From Asticcacaulis sp. AND118 (GTDB taxonomy: Bacteria > Pseudomonadota > Alphaproteobacteria > Caulobacterales > Caulobacteraceae): 64,000 nt of DNA. Below, one piece after another: positions 7,635-16,197 of the stretch. How positions within the stretch are numbered: the stretch's first letter is position 1; each line of letters begins with the position of its first letter. The position numbers and the translations under genes were made by a program. The notes beneath the pieces were generated by a model that did not search any database, was not told the origin of the DNA, and was given only the letters and a program-made list of their open reading frames with translations. The stretch lies in contig NZ_CP084910.1 in NCBI RefSeq assembly GCF_020535245.1, forward strand, positions 2,332,501 through 2,396,500. The letters run 5' to 3'.

Positions 7635-7991
7635 ATGACCAAGATTCTTCTGGCGGAAGACGAAAATTCCGTGCGCAGCTTCCTGACGCGCGCCCTGCAG
7701 CGCGCCGGCTACGAAGTCGTAAGCTGTCCCGATGGCGACACGGCCATCGAAGCGCTCGATCAGGGGCCGTACGACCTGCTGCTGACCGACATCGTCATGC
7801 CGGGCGCCGACGGCATCGAAGTGGCCAAGATCGCTTCGCAGCGCCAGCCGGGCCTGAAGATCATGTTCATTACCGGCTTCGCCGCCGTGGCGCTCAATGC
7901 GCAAAAGGCCTCGCCTGAAGCCAAGGTGCTGGAAAAGCCGGTGCACCTGCGCGAAATCGTCACCGAAGTCGAACGCCTGATCGCGGCTTAA
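7635..7991 (+). CDS. cpdR: CpdR-like single-domain response regulator
   Basis: A stand-alone receiver of 118 residues with acidic pocket E8-D9, phospho-acceptor Asp52 in LLLTDIVMPG, the switch residue in IMFITGFAAVALN and K109-type KPVHLREIV. The IMFITGFAAVALN and KVLEKPxHL segments match Caulobacter CpdR closely. Unphosphorylated CpdR directs ClpXP to the cell pole and primes degradation of cell-cycle proteins in Caulobacter; the same role is inferred here. The ATG at 7635 is chosen because the open frame upstream is antisense to the divergent gene. Confidence 0.9.
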   Translation: MTKILLAEDENSVRSFLTRALQRAGYEVVSCPDGDTAIEALDQGPYDLLLTDIVMPGADGIEVAKIASQRQPGLKIMFITGFAAVALNAQKASPEAKVLEKPVHLREIVTEVERLIAA

Positions 7992-8122
7992 AAGAGCCTG
8001 GGAGAGCGGAACACGCTTTCCCACACTTTCCACATTTTTGATCGCAAAAGCCCTTGCCACCACCATCATCGGCGGCTATACACCCGCTCCTCGCACCGGC
8101 GCAGCGCGCCAAACGCAATAGT

Positions 8123-8197
<75 letters not shown>

Positions 8198-8333
8198 TTT
8201 CTTTCATTCTGTATTTTCAAATAAAATTACCCCGATTGCGTCCGGCTAATAAGCCTCGGACTATTGGGTACTCTTTTCTATAGAGCGTGACAAACGCCCA
8301 CAAGAGACGGCAGCGTTCCTGCTGGCTGCCACA

Positions 8334-8361
8334 GAAAAGGCCCCGCGTCTCCGCGAGGCCT
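8334..8361 (-). terminator. Possible terminator downstream of TBDR-1
   Basis: Read on the minus strand, AGGCCTCGCG and CGCGGGGCCT pair with one mismatch and are followed by TTTT. It lies about 250 bases past the TBDR stop and beyond the recombinase remnant, so it could be the element's own terminator. Confidence 0.5.
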
Positions 8362-8388
8362 GAACAGTGTGTGGGTTTTGATTTGGGC

Positions 8389-8586
8389 TATGTCCAGCCT
8401 TAAATAAGTGGCTTGCCCCTCCCACCTAAGCGGCAACGTCTCAACGCGCGTCAGGTTGCTAATCTTCAGATCATCCGGCTACCGACCTTGGATAATACCC
8501 TCGACCAGCTTAGGCGACAAAAAGGCCAAGGCCATCACATCGCCGACATAGCTGGCGCTGATCCCTTCCCGCTCAACAATATCCTT
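8389..8586 (-). pseudogene. Remnant of a serine recombinase C-terminal region
   Basis: Read on the minus strand, one frame gives EREGISASYVGDVMALAFLS, then PKLVEGIIQGR, a stop codon, PDDLKISNLTRVETLPLRW and EGQATYLRLDI. This is the conserved tail of the site-specific serine recombinase (Pin/resolvase-like) family common in alphaproteobacteria, normally without the stop. No catalytic domain remains nearby. The fragment lies close to tRNA-Val, a frequent integration target, so it is probably the scar of a lost mobile element. Positions 8198-8340 hold nothing recognisable. Confidence 0.78.
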
Positions 8587-8607
8587 CTAAGCGCCTCGTG
8601 TCGTCGA

Positions 8608-10992
8608 TCAGAACGCCATGCGCACCGATACCGTCACCGTGCGCGGGGCGCCGAGGAAGTAGCGCGTCAAGGTTCGGCCCGCCGGGTTAGCGATCGTAGC
8701 GCCGAATTCCGGTTGGGTTGCCGTCGCCCCAGAAACCGACGCGATATAGTCCTCATCGAACAGGTTATCGATGTTAAGTTGCAGACGGATATCGCTGCCC
8801 GGACTCTTCACGTCGTAGGTGCCGTTCAAACCCACCACCGTATAGGCGGGCAGGGTCTCGACGCCGATCTCCTGAAAGGTCGTCTGCAGGACCACGTGCG
8901 CACCGACGCGCTCGCCCACATGTCGCGCATTGAGCACCATCCGCGCGTTCGGCAGCGGCGACCAGCCGACCTGAACGAAGGCCGAATGTTCGGGAATATC
9001 ACGCACCCGCGCTCCGCCGATGATGGCCAGCGAGGCCAATTTGCGCCGTTCCGCCGAGCCGACGGCCGGATCGTCGTGCTTTGCGTCGATATAGGTGTAC
9101 GCGCCGTAGAGATCGACCGAACCGAAATCGTAGAAACCGGTGAGATCGACGCCTTTGGTCTTCTGGCCCTGCGTATTGGCGGCCTTGGTGGTGACATTGC
9201 CGCGGATGATCTCGTCGGGTTCGAGGCCTACCGTATCAATAGGCACAATACCGACATTCTGCTCAAGCTTCACATCATAGGCCTGAAGCGACAAAGCCAT
9301 GTTCGGCGCGACGTAACGCACGCCGAGGTCGAGATTTTCCGTCGTTACCGGCTCAAGGTCTTTGGGGTCGATCACCGCTGTCGAACCGAGAAAAGCGTCT
9401 TCAGGGATGCCCGCGAAATTACGCGCATAGCCGCCGAACAGTTCGACGCGGTCGGTCAGCCTGTAGTTGATGCCGACCTTCGGATTGATATCGGATTCCT
9501 GGGAGAAATCGACCACCGCCTTATATTCCAACGGCGAGCGCGCATTATAGGTCAGCTTGTACCAGGTCGCCCCCAGATCGACGGTCAGGCGATCACCCAG
9601 CGCTTTGATCTCGTCCTGCGCGTAGAGCATGGTGCTTTCCAGCACGGCCTCGCGCTCGTATTCGACATAGGTCAGGCGGCTGCGGTCATAGTCGGTCGAG
9701 GTGGCCGGGCTGATCACCGGATAGAAGTTGCGCTTTTCGCTGCTTTCGCTGCGCTCGTACCACGACCCCAGACGGAAGGTATGGCTGAGGCCCGCCGCCG
9801 CAATGTCCGAAACGATCAGTTCGTCGGTGACGCCATAGCGGTCGCGGTCGCGCGGCGTGACGCGCATATCGGCGGGGCCGCCTACGACGTTGGAATTGCG
9901 CAGCGTGGTCAGCGCCGGACGGGTCGCGCCGCCGTTGGCGTTATAGCCGGTCACGGCGCGCGGATCACCGCCGGTGAGGACGCGCGAACGGTCCTGATAG
10001 CGGAAGGATTCGCCGCGCAGGGTCTGATAATAGGGGCTGACCTTGAGCGTTACGCGGTTACTTAGGACGAAGCTGCCGCTGATATAGGCCAGGAAATCCT
10101 CTCGCGTACCGCCCAACGCCCCACCGTAATTGACATCCACGGCGGGGATTCCGGAGACTGCATCGGTGGCGAAGTCGCTATTGGGGTTCTGCCGGAACTG
10201 CGGCAGGGTGATGATGTTGAAATCGTTGTCCGCCTGCTCGTTATAGGACAGGCGGGCCATCAGGCTGGAACCGCTCTCGAAGCGCTTCACCGCCTTGAAT
10301 TCATAGTGATCGCGCTGGGACGAACGGCGGTTGCGCCCCGTCCAGACGTCGTTTTCCTGCGTCGAGGCGGTGATATAGGCGCTTAAGCCCTTGGCGATCT
10401 CGCCCGTATCCATACGGGCATAGAGACGTCCGAAGTCGAAGGAGCCCGCCCCGGCTTCAACCGTCGCGCCGAACTGCGGCTTCGGATTATCGGTCACGAA
10501 ATCGATAAAGCCGCCCAAGGCGAAACGCGACGGCGCGCCGATATCACCTGCGCTTTGCGACACCACAATGCGTCCGACATTGGAGCTTTCGATAAAGCGC
10601 GCGGGGGGCGAACCGCCGTTGAAGCGCGAGTCCCCGGTCGGCACGCCGTCCAACGTCAGGCCGATCTGTTCGTCGGTCAGGCCGCGCATATACATTTCAA
10701 ACGAGAAGGTGCCACCGCGCGCATCGCCGGTGGCGACCGACAGGCCGGGCACTTTGTTCAGGCTCTGCATGATGTCCGCGCCCATCGGGCGTTCTTCGAT
10801 ATCGGTCTTGCCGAGAGTGAAGGTGGCGCGCGTCAGTCCCGAACCGAAGCGGCGGCCGATGACGACCACTTCTTCCGCATCGCCATTGGCATCGGCCGTG
10901 CTGGCGGCGGTTTCATCCGTTTGCGCCATCACGGCGGGCGCGGTCATCAGCCCCGCGAGGGCCGTGAACAGAAGCAATTGACGGTGCGGCAT
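8608..10992 (-). CDS. TonB-dependent receptor (TBDR-1), LacI-regulon member
   Basis: A 794-residue outer-membrane receptor importing a substrate with TonB energy. A signal peptide (RQLLLFTALAGLMTAPAVMA) precedes the TonB box region EEVVVIGRR. The plug follows with IMQSLNKVPGLSVATGD and the MRGLTDEQIGLTLDGVP segment, and the barrel ends in an aromatic residue (VSVRMAF). The ATG at 10992 is chosen over a longer frame because GGAGA lies eight bases upstream. The promoter region carries the palindrome TGAAACGTTTCA, shared with the PfkB kinase gene and the CNT transporter gene, so the substrate is probably a nucleoside or related ribosyl compound. That assignment is inference. Confidence 0.93.
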   Translation of the reverse strand: MPHRQLLLFTALAGLMTAPAVMAQTDETAASTADANGDAEEVVVIGRRFGSGLTRATFTLGKTDIEERPMGADIMQSLNKVPGLSVATGDARGGTFSFEMYMRGLTDEQIGLTLDGVPTGDSRFNGGSPPARFIESSNVGRIVVSQSAGDIGAPSRFALGGFIDFVTDNPKPQFGATVEAGAGSFDFGRLYARMDTGEIAKGLSAYITASTQENDVWTGRNRRSSQRDHYEFKAVKRFESGSSLMARLSYNEQADNDFNIITLPQFRQNPNSDFATDAVSGIPAVDVNYGGALGGTREDFLAYISGSFVLSNRVTLKVSPYYQTLRGESFRYQDRSRVLTGGDPRAVTGYNANGGATRPALTTLRNSNVVGGPADMRVTPRDRDRYGVTDELIVSDIAAAGLSHTFRLGSWYERSESSEKRNFYPVISPATSTDYDRSRLTYVEYEREAVLESTMLYAQDEIKALGDRLTVDLGATWYKLTYNARSPLEYKAVVDFSQESDINPKVGINYRLTDRVELFGGYARNFAGIPEDAFLGSTAVIDPKDLEPVTTENLDLGVRYVAPNMALSLQAYDVKLEQNVGIVPIDTVGLEPDEIIRGNVTTKAANTQGQKTKGVDLTGFYDFGSVDLYGAYTYIDAKHDDPAVGSAERRKLASLAIIGGARVRDIPEHSAFVQVGWSPLPNARMVLNARHVGERVGAHVVLQTTFQEIGVETLPAYTVVGLNGTYDVKSPGSDIRLQLNIDNLFDEDYIASVSGATATQPEFGATIANPAGRTLTRYFLGAPRTVTVSVRMAF

Positions 10993-11056
10993 AATGGGTC
11001 TCCGGTGGGGCGCGGCGGGCAGTTTCAAAAGCGTCGCCTCAGTTCATGAAAAAAAT

Positions 11057-11070
11057 ATGAAACGTTTCAT
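11057..11070. promoter_or_regulatory. LacI-type operator upstream of TBDR-1
   Basis: ATGAAACGTTTCAT is a perfect 14-bp palindrome 65 bases upstream of the TBDR-1 start. The same core occurs at 11249 and 13257, all next to genes grouped around a LacI-family regulator. Confidence 0.85.
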
Positions 11071-11248
11071 TAAACTTGTCAACGCAAGTGCGAAAATCGC
11101 TTCAACGGAGTCTCATCAAAGCCACATAATGCGCCTTTAATCACGTTTAAAAGCCGTTTTAGTCGCAATTTTTGACAGTTTCACAACACATTTACCCTTC
11201 CACAGACACAAGCGTTGAAATTTCAGCTTGACCATCTGAATTTATTTA

Positions 11249-11260
11249 TGAAACGTTTCA
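11249..11260. promoter_or_regulatory. LacI-type operator upstream of the PfkB kinase gene
   Basis: TGAAACGTTTCA lies 25 bases before the kinase start codon, in the 290-bp divergent region shared with TBDR-1. That region is otherwise AT-rich and non-coding. Confidence 0.85.
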
Positions 11261-11284
11261 ATTAAATTTTTTCGAGACACTTCC

Positions 11285-12112
11285 ATGCCGCTTACCGCCG
11301 CACTCAGCGGGTTCGCCACGCTCGATTTTATCGCCACGGCTCCGCATCCCCTTCCCGTCACGGGCACGGTTATGGGGCAGTGCTTGACCGATACGGCCTG
11401 GCCCCGGCCCGGCGGAGCCAGTCTCTATGCCGGGCGGCGCATCGCGCGGTCGGGCCTGTGCGCCGCAGCCGTAACGGTGCTGGGCGACGACGCCACAGGC
11501 GACGCCTATATGCGGGCCTGCGCGGACGCCGGAATGAACACGGATGGGGTTCATCGCCTGGCGGGCGGTAAAAGTCCGTGCTGCCTGCTCATCTATCGCG
11601 ACACAGGCGACTATAGCTGCCTGCTCGATCCCGGCCGCACAGCGAACCGACCCGATAGCGCACAACTGGCCGTGTGCCGGGACGCGGACTGGGTGGTGAT
11701 TTCCGCCGCCCCCGCCCAGTGGACGCGGGCCGTGCTCGATAGCCTGCGGCCGGAACAAGTCGTCGTGTGGATCGTCAAGAATGACCCCGCCTGCTTTCCG
11801 CCACCGCTGGCGCAGCGACTATGTGCACGAGCCGATCTCATCTTCTGCAATAGTGGCGAGCGCCGTCTCACCGACAGCGCGCGCCCGCGAATCGGCCTGA
11901 TTGAAACGCTCGGCGCGGCGGGGGTGAGAATCGTTGGCCCACACGGCGAAACCGCGCTCCCCGTTACGCCGATATCAGTGCGTGACACGACCGGCGCCGG
12001 CGATACTCTGGCCGGAGAGACCATCGCGCAACTGATGGCGGAGATGGACCTATGCTCTGCGGCCACGGCAGGTATCGCCGCCGCAGCGGAGCTACTTCAG
12101 GGTCGTCGATGA
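11285..12112 (+). CDS. PfkB-family carbohydrate/nucleoside kinase
   Basis: Ribokinase-fold kinase that should phosphorylate a sugar or nucleoside hydroxyl with ATP in the cytoplasm. Of 275 residues, the N-terminal GFATLDFIA strand, RPGGASLYAGRRIARSG (substrate-binding GG motif) and the C-terminal DTTGAGDTLAGE signature with catalytic Asp are clear. It is short compared with typical ribokinases (about 300), and the small lid region seems reduced. Its own LacI operator and the linked CNT transporter suggest a nucleoside or pseudonucleoside substrate. Its 3' end overlaps the convergent LacI gene by 21 bases. Confidence 0.85.
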   Translation: MPLTAALSGFATLDFIATAPHPLPVTGTVMGQCLTDTAWPRPGGASLYAGRRIARSGLCAAAVTVLGDDATGDAYMRACADAGMNTDGVHRLAGGKSPCCLLIYRDTGDYSCLLDPGRTANRPDSAQLAVCRDADWVVISAAPAQWTRAVLDSLRPEQVVVWIVKNDPACFPPPLAQRLCARADLIFCNSGERRLTDSARPRIGLIETLGAAGVRIVGPHGETALPVTPISVRDTTGAGDTLAGETIAQLMAEMDLCSAATAGIAAAAELLQGRR

Positions 12113-13126
12113 GGCGCGGGCGATAAGGTTGGTATCGAACACCACGCGCCGGCGTGGCATGGCCTTGGACTCGATACGGCGCAGCAGGGATTCTACGGCT
12201 TCCTGAGCGATTTCCTCGACCGGCATTTCCACCGAGGTCAGGGCCGGGACACTCATCCGCGACCACGGAATATCGTCGAAGCCTACGACCGAGAGATCTC
12301 CGGGCACCGACAGGCCCGCCGCCTGAGCCTTATGGATGACGCCCAAGGCGATCAGGTCCGCCCCGGCGAAGATGGCTGTCGCCTTGCGCGAACGGATGGC
12401 CGCAATGGCCGCCTCATCGAGATCGGGCGAAAAGGCTGCCGGAATATCGAAGACCAGTTCGCCCTCGGCCCGGATCAGATCGATCGCCCCGGCGCAACGC
12501 TCTCTCATGCTGCGCAGGCTCATCGGGCCGGAAATGACGCCGATGCGCCGATGGCCCAGCGACAACAGGTGCTCCGCCGCCTGACGCCCGCCGTCATAAT
12601 AATCGGCCTGCACCGTTTCCAGTCCGCTGACGCTGCGGTCGATAACGATGGTGGGCAAGTCGCCGGTCATGGGCGCGCCGCTGCCGATATCGCGGATGGG
12701 AAACCACACCAGACCGTCCACGCCGCGCTCGGTAAGCAGTTCGATGATCTGCTTTTCCTGCGCCGCCGCGCCTTCGGTGTCGGTGACGAAAACGAAATAG
12801 CCATTGGCCCGCGCCGCCCGTGTCACCGACTGGGCCAGGCTGGTGAAAAAGGGGTTGGACAGATCCGGCAGGATCAGCCCCAGAGTCCCGCTGCGGCCGG
12901 TGCGCATGGCCTTGGCGGTAAGGTTTTGCCGATAGCCCAGTTCGGCGGCGATTTTCAGCACATGGGCGCGGACCTGTTCGCTGACCGAGCCTGTGCCGTT
13001 CACCGCATAGGAGGCGCTGGCCAGTGATACATCGGCCACCCGCGCCACGTCCTTCAGCGTCACCCGGCGGTCGGGACGCGGCTCGGGGGCGTCCTGCACA
13101 GGGTCCTCTTTGGGGCGTTTCGGCAT
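12092..13126 (-). CDS. LacI-family transcriptional regulator
   Basis: Residues 21-75 form the LacI HTH and hinge (VTLKDVARVADVSLASASYA, then EQVRAHVLKIAAELGYRQN). A periplasmic-binding-protein-like effector domain follows, with GLILPDLSNPFFTSL, GVDGLVWFP, DNHDGG-equivalent YYDGGRQAAEHLLSLGHRRI and VVGFDDIPW. It has a 20-residue hydrophilic N-terminal extension. It lies between the PfkB and CNT genes and is divergent from the latter. The three TGAAACGTTTCA palindromes nearby are its likely operators, so it is probably a local repressor relieved by the imported compound. Confidence 0.93.
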   Translation of the reverse strand: MPKRPKEDPVQDAPEPRPDRRVTLKDVARVADVSLASASYAVNGTGSVSEQVRAHVLKIAAELGYRQNLTAKAMRTGRSGTLGLILPDLSNPFFTSLAQSVTRAARANGYFVFVTDTEGAAAQEKQIIELLTERGVDGLVWFPIRDIGSGAPMTGDLPTIVIDRSVSGLETVQADYYDGGRQAAEHLLSLGHRRIGVISGPMSLRSMRERCAGAIDLIRAEGELVFDIPAAFSPDLDEAAIAAIRSRKATAIFAGADLIALGVIHKAQAAGLSVPGDLSVVGFDDIPWSRMSVPALTSVEMPVEEIAQEAVESLLRRIESKAMPRRRVVFDTNLIARASSTTLK

Positions 13127-13256
13127 GAAATTTCACCTCTCACGGGTCGAACGGAGAGCACGCAGCCCAAGCATCCATCACAGTTTATAAGGCAAGAGCT
13201 TAAATTGATTGTGCTTATCGCACAAGTCGCGCGGTGAAATTATCGCCATTGACATA

Positions 13257-13268
13257 TGAAACGTTTCA
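13257..13268. promoter_or_regulatory. LacI-type operator upstream of the CNT transporter
   Basis: TGAAACGTTTCA sits within an extended CATATGAAACGTTTCACATAT-like symmetrical context. The site shows that the in-frame ATG at 13256 is not the start, since it lies inside the operator. Confidence 0.85.
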
Positions 13269-13303
13269 CATATCGTTCACTAAAATTCACCCGCTGGCCC
13301 ACC

Positions 13304-14581
13304 ATGCCCATCCTGACCCCGGAACTTTCGCAGATCCTGCGCGCCTTGTGCGGCCTCGTTGTCTTTATCGGCATGGTGTGGCTGCTGTCTGAAAACCGCC
13401 GCGCCTTTCCGATGCGCGCCGTGTTGACCGGCCTGATCGCTCAGATCGGGCTGGCCGTACTGCTGACCCGCCTGCCACCCCTGACCGCAGCGCTGGGCGC
13501 GGTCGCCCACGCCGTCGATGCCGTGCAGTCGGCGGCCGTGCAGGGTGCGATCTTCGTCTTCGGCTATCTGGGCGGCGGGGCGCAGCCCTTCGTCCGCGCC
13601 GAAGGAGGGGCCTCGACCTTCATCTTCGCGCTTCAGGCCCTGCCCGCCCTGCTGCTGGTCAGCGCGTTGGCGGCGCTTCTGTGGCATGTGGGCGTGCTGA
13701 GGTGGATCGTGCGCGGCGCAGCGTGGGGCTTCGGGCGCGTCTTCGGCGTCAGCGGTCCGGTCGGCGTGTCGGTGTCGGCGTGCATCTTCCTCGGCATGAT
13801 CGAATCGCCCTTGCTGGTGCGGCCTCTGTTGCCGAAATTGACGCGCGGCGAGTTGTTTATCCTTATGGTCGACGGCATGTCGGTCGTCGCCGGGTCCATG
13901 ATGATCCTGCTGGGGGCGATGATGAGCCGCCACATGCCGGACGCCTTCACCCACCTGCTGATCGCCTCGCTGATTTCGACCCCCATGGCCATCGGACTGG
14001 CGCGCATTCTCGTACCTGATGCCGGGTCGGGTCAGTTGCTGGCGCTCGACCTGCGCTCGCCCTATCGTTCCGGCATGGACGCCCTGACGCAGGGCACGCT
14101 GTCCGCCGTGCACATGGCGGTCAATATTGCCGCCCTGCTGATCGTCTTCATCGGACTGATCGCCTTGGTGAATATGGGGCTTAAGGCTGCACCGATCGGA
14201 CCGGAGCCCCTCACCCTTGGCCGCATTCTCGGCTGGCTGTTCACGCCGGTCGCATGGCTGATGGGTGCGCCCGCGACGGACCTGCAAACTGTCGGCAGTC
14301 TTCTGGGCGCCAAGGTCTCGATGAACGAGGTCGTCGCTTACGGTCAACTAAGCGCCCTGCCCACCGAAGCCCTGACGCCCAAGGGCCTTCTAATCGCCAC
14401 CTACGCCCTGTGCAGCTTCGGCAATATCGGCAGCGTCGCCATCCTCATTGGCACCCTGTCGGCGCTTGTGCCCGAACGGGCCGATGAATTCGTCGAACTG
14501 GGGTTCAAGGCGCTGTTCTGCGCCTTTCTCACCTCCTGCATGACCGGCTCCGTGATCGGTCTGGTCAGCACCCTCCCTTAA
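13304..14581 (+). CDS. Concentrative nucleoside transporter (CNT/NupC family)
   Basis: An inner-membrane importer of about 425 residues, normally coupling nucleoside uptake to H+ or Na+. It has around ten hydrophobic segments. The family motifs are GYLGGG with FIFALQALP, the FLGMIESPLLVRP stretch (the conserved G-x-x-E-x-P/L region), LFILMVDGMSVVAGSMM, and a C-terminal CSFGNIGSVAILIG (nucleoside-binding N and S residues). The start at 13304 is chosen because the upstream ATG lies in the operator. It is followed nine bases later by a TrpF-like gene, forming a two-gene operon. Confidence 0.93.
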   Translation: MPILTPELSQILRALCGLVVFIGMVWLLSENRRAFPMRAVLTGLIAQIGLAVLLTRLPPLTAALGAVAHAVDAVQSAAVQGAIFVFGYLGGGAQPFVRAEGGASTFIFALQALPALLLVSALAALLWHVGVLRWIVRGAAWGFGRVFGVSGPVGVSVSACIFLGMIESPLLVRPLLPKLTRGELFILMVDGMSVVAGSMMILLGAMMSRHMPDAFTHLLIASLISTPMAIGLARILVPDAGSGQLLALDLRSPYRSGMDALTQGTLSAVHMAVNIAALLIVFIGLIALVNMGLKAAPIGPEPLTLGRILGWLFTPVAWLMGAPATDLQTVGSLLGAKVSMNEVVAYGQLSALPTEALTPKGLLIATYALCSFGNIGSVAILIGTLSALVPERADEFVELGFKALFCAFLTSCMTGSVIGLVSTLP

Positions 14582-14589
14582 GGACCGTC

Positions 14590-15237
14590 ATGCCTGCCCT
14601 GCCCGCCTTTATCGCTTTCACCGGCCTCGATACGCCGGACCTGATCCCCGGTCTGATCCGCCTGTCGCAACGCTACCCTATCGAATGGGGCATACTGATC
14701 GACGATACACGCAAGGACGATCCGTTGTTTCCGGACGCCGCCGCCCGCCAGCGCTTTCTGGAAACGCCCGGTCTGCGTTTCGCCGCCCACGTCTGCGGTC
14801 AGGCGGCGCATGAGATCGCCAACGCCCCGGATGCCGCGTGCATCGATCTCAGCGGGTTTCAGCGCGTGCAGGTCAATCACAGCTTTGCCGGCAGCACGGC
14901 GGCGCAGATCGAGCACACAGTGCGCTTCGGTCGCCGCAACGGCATCCGCATGTTGCTGCAATGTAGCGAGACCTTTCCAGAAGACAGCCGTCTCGACTGG
15001 CTGTTCGATACCTCGTTCGGCACCGGTCAGGCCCCGGCCCGGTGGCCCGCCCTGCCCAACGGTCCCTTCTGTGGCTTTTCCGGTGGCATAGGCCCGCATA
15101 ACGCCGCCGAAGTGGTGCGGGCCATCAATGCTCCTAAGGGTCGTCTTTACTGGATCGATATGGAATCACGCATTCGCACCGACGGTTGGCTCGATCTCAT
15201 AAAGTGTGAAAGGGTTTGTCGCGAAGTTTACGGTTAG
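14590..15237 (+). CDS. TrpF-like (phosphoribosylanthranilate isomerase superfamily) TIM-barrel protein
   Basis: The 215-residue protein shows a TrpF pattern: an opening strand FIAFTGLD (Thr11 at the place of the catalytic Cys of VKICGLT), LFDTSFGTG with Asp140 matching the general-acid Asp and the GTG turn, and the phosphate-binding FSGGIGPHNAAEV (165-171) and IDMES near residue 190. It is co-transcribed with a nucleoside transporter and belongs to a regulon with a PfkB kinase, not with tryptophan genes. It may therefore isomerise another 5-phosphoribosyl compound. No function is known to me; this is inference from fold and context. Confidence 0.68.
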   Translation: MPALPAFIAFTGLDTPDLIPGLIRLSQRYPIEWGILIDDTRKDDPLFPDAAARQRFLETPGLRFAAHVCGQAAHEIANAPDAACIDLSGFQRVQVNHSFAGSTAAQIEHTVRFGRRNGIRMLLQCSETFPEDSRLDWLFDTSFGTGQAPARWPALPNGPFCGFSGGIGPHNAAEVVRAINAPKGRLYWIDMESRIRTDGWLDLIKCERVCREVYG

Positions 15238-15365
15238 GGCGGCGACCCACGGCTCCGCCCTATTGCGGATATTCTCATTACTTCGCCTTGTGTGGGCCTC
15301 TAGCGACCCTGCTTCCACGTCATGCGGCGTCGCAAATTATGCGCCTTGACTCTTACCCATAATGA

Positions 15366-15380
15366 GAACAAAAAAGGAAC
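15366..15380. promoter_or_regulatory. LexA box of the SOS mutasome operon
   Basis: GAAC-N7-GAAC, the reverse complement of GTTC-N7-GTTC, which is the alphaproteobacterial LexA consensus. It lies 20 bases upstream of imuA, exactly where repression would block transcription. The 130 bases before it are non-coding. Confidence 0.9.
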
Positions 15381-15399
15381 ATAACTCCGAAGAAATTGG

Positions 15400-16197
15400 A
15401 TGCGGTTCCATATGTCGAAGTCAAAACCGTCCCATGAAACCTTTTTGCCGGCGTTGATGACTCTGCGGCAGCGGATTCAAGCGCTGGACGGCAGCCAGAG
15501 CCCTGTGGGGGCTCTGCCGTTTAGTGTGTCTGAGATCGACAGGCGCTTGCCGGGCGGCGGGTTGGCGATGGGGGCTTTGCATGAGGTCACCGGAGATGCG
15601 CGAGGGGCCGTGGATGGCGCTGCGGCGGCGCTGTTTGCCGCTGGGGTCGCTGCGCGGACGACCGGTCAGGTGTTGTGGTGCATAACGAGGAACGATCTGT
15701 TCGCGCCGGGTCTGGCGCAGGCGGGGTTGACGCCGGATCGGTTGATCTATGTCGAGGCGGGTGACGAGAAGAGCGTGTTGGCCTGCTGTGAGGAAGCCTT
15801 GCGGCATCGCGGTCTGGGGGCCGTGGTGGGCGAAGTGTCGCGTCTGTCGCTTACCGCCTCGCGGCGGCTGCAACTGGCAGCGGAAGGCCGTCCGGTATTG
15901 TCGCTGATCGTGCGGCGGTGGGGGCGCGAGCAGGATGCGGTCGCCTTCGGTCAGCCGACGGCGGCGGTGACGCGCTGGCGGGTCGGTCCCCTACCCTCCG
16001 TGCCCTTGCCGGTGCCCGGATTAGGGCGGGCGCGCTGGCGGTTGGAACTGCTGCGCTGCAAAGGTGGCGACCCCGCTGTTTTCGATGTGGAGGCTTGCGA
16101 TGCCGAGGGTCGTCTCGCTCTGGCTGCCCCAGTGGTCCATCGACCGCTGGAGGCGGCGGACCGTGCGGATCACGGGCACGTCCGGATCGCCTCCTGA
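15400..16197 (+). CDS. imuA: ImuA, SOS mutasome component (RecA-like)
   Basis: ImuA proteins are SulA/RecA-like accessory factors needed for error-prone lesion bypass with ImuB and DnaE2. The 265-residue sequence has the RecA-like VSEIDRRLPGGGLAMGALHEVTG start, TGQVLWCITRNDLFAPGLAQ, DEKSVLACCEEALRHRGLGA, and a C-terminal RWRLELLRCKGGDPAVFDVE segment. It starts at the ATG at 15400 or the in-frame ATG at 15412. It is the first gene of the imuA-imuB-dnaE2 operon and is probably DNA-damage induced through the adjacent LexA box. Confidence 0.93.
   Translation: MRFHMSKSKPSHETFLPALMTLRQRIQALDGSQSPVGALPFSVSEIDRRLPGGGLAMGALHEVTGDARGAVDGAAAALFAAGVAARTTGQVLWCITRNDLFAPGLAQAGLTPDRLIYVEAGDEKSVLACCEEALRHRGLGAVVGEVSRLSLTASRRLQLAAEGRPVLSLIVRRWGREQDAVAFGQPTAAVTRWRVGPLPSVPLPVPGLGRARWRLELLRCKGGDPAVFDVEACDAEGRLALAAPVVHRPLEAADRADHGHVRIAS

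Noticed and set aside
7999..8023. Hairpin TGGGAGAGCG/CGCTTTCCCA after cpdR as a terminator
   Set aside because: One mismatch and no T-run directly after the stem; it may help end transcription but is too weak to call.
8413..10065. A 550-codon plus-strand frame within TBDR-1
   Set aside because: It is antisense to a receptor with clear hallmarks and shows the usual shadow composition rich in Arg, Gly and Asp.
13256..13303. Upstream in-frame ATG extending the CNT transporter by 16 residues
   Set aside because: The ATG lies within the TGAAACGTTTCA operator and the extension is basic and non-hydrophobic, unlike family N-termini.
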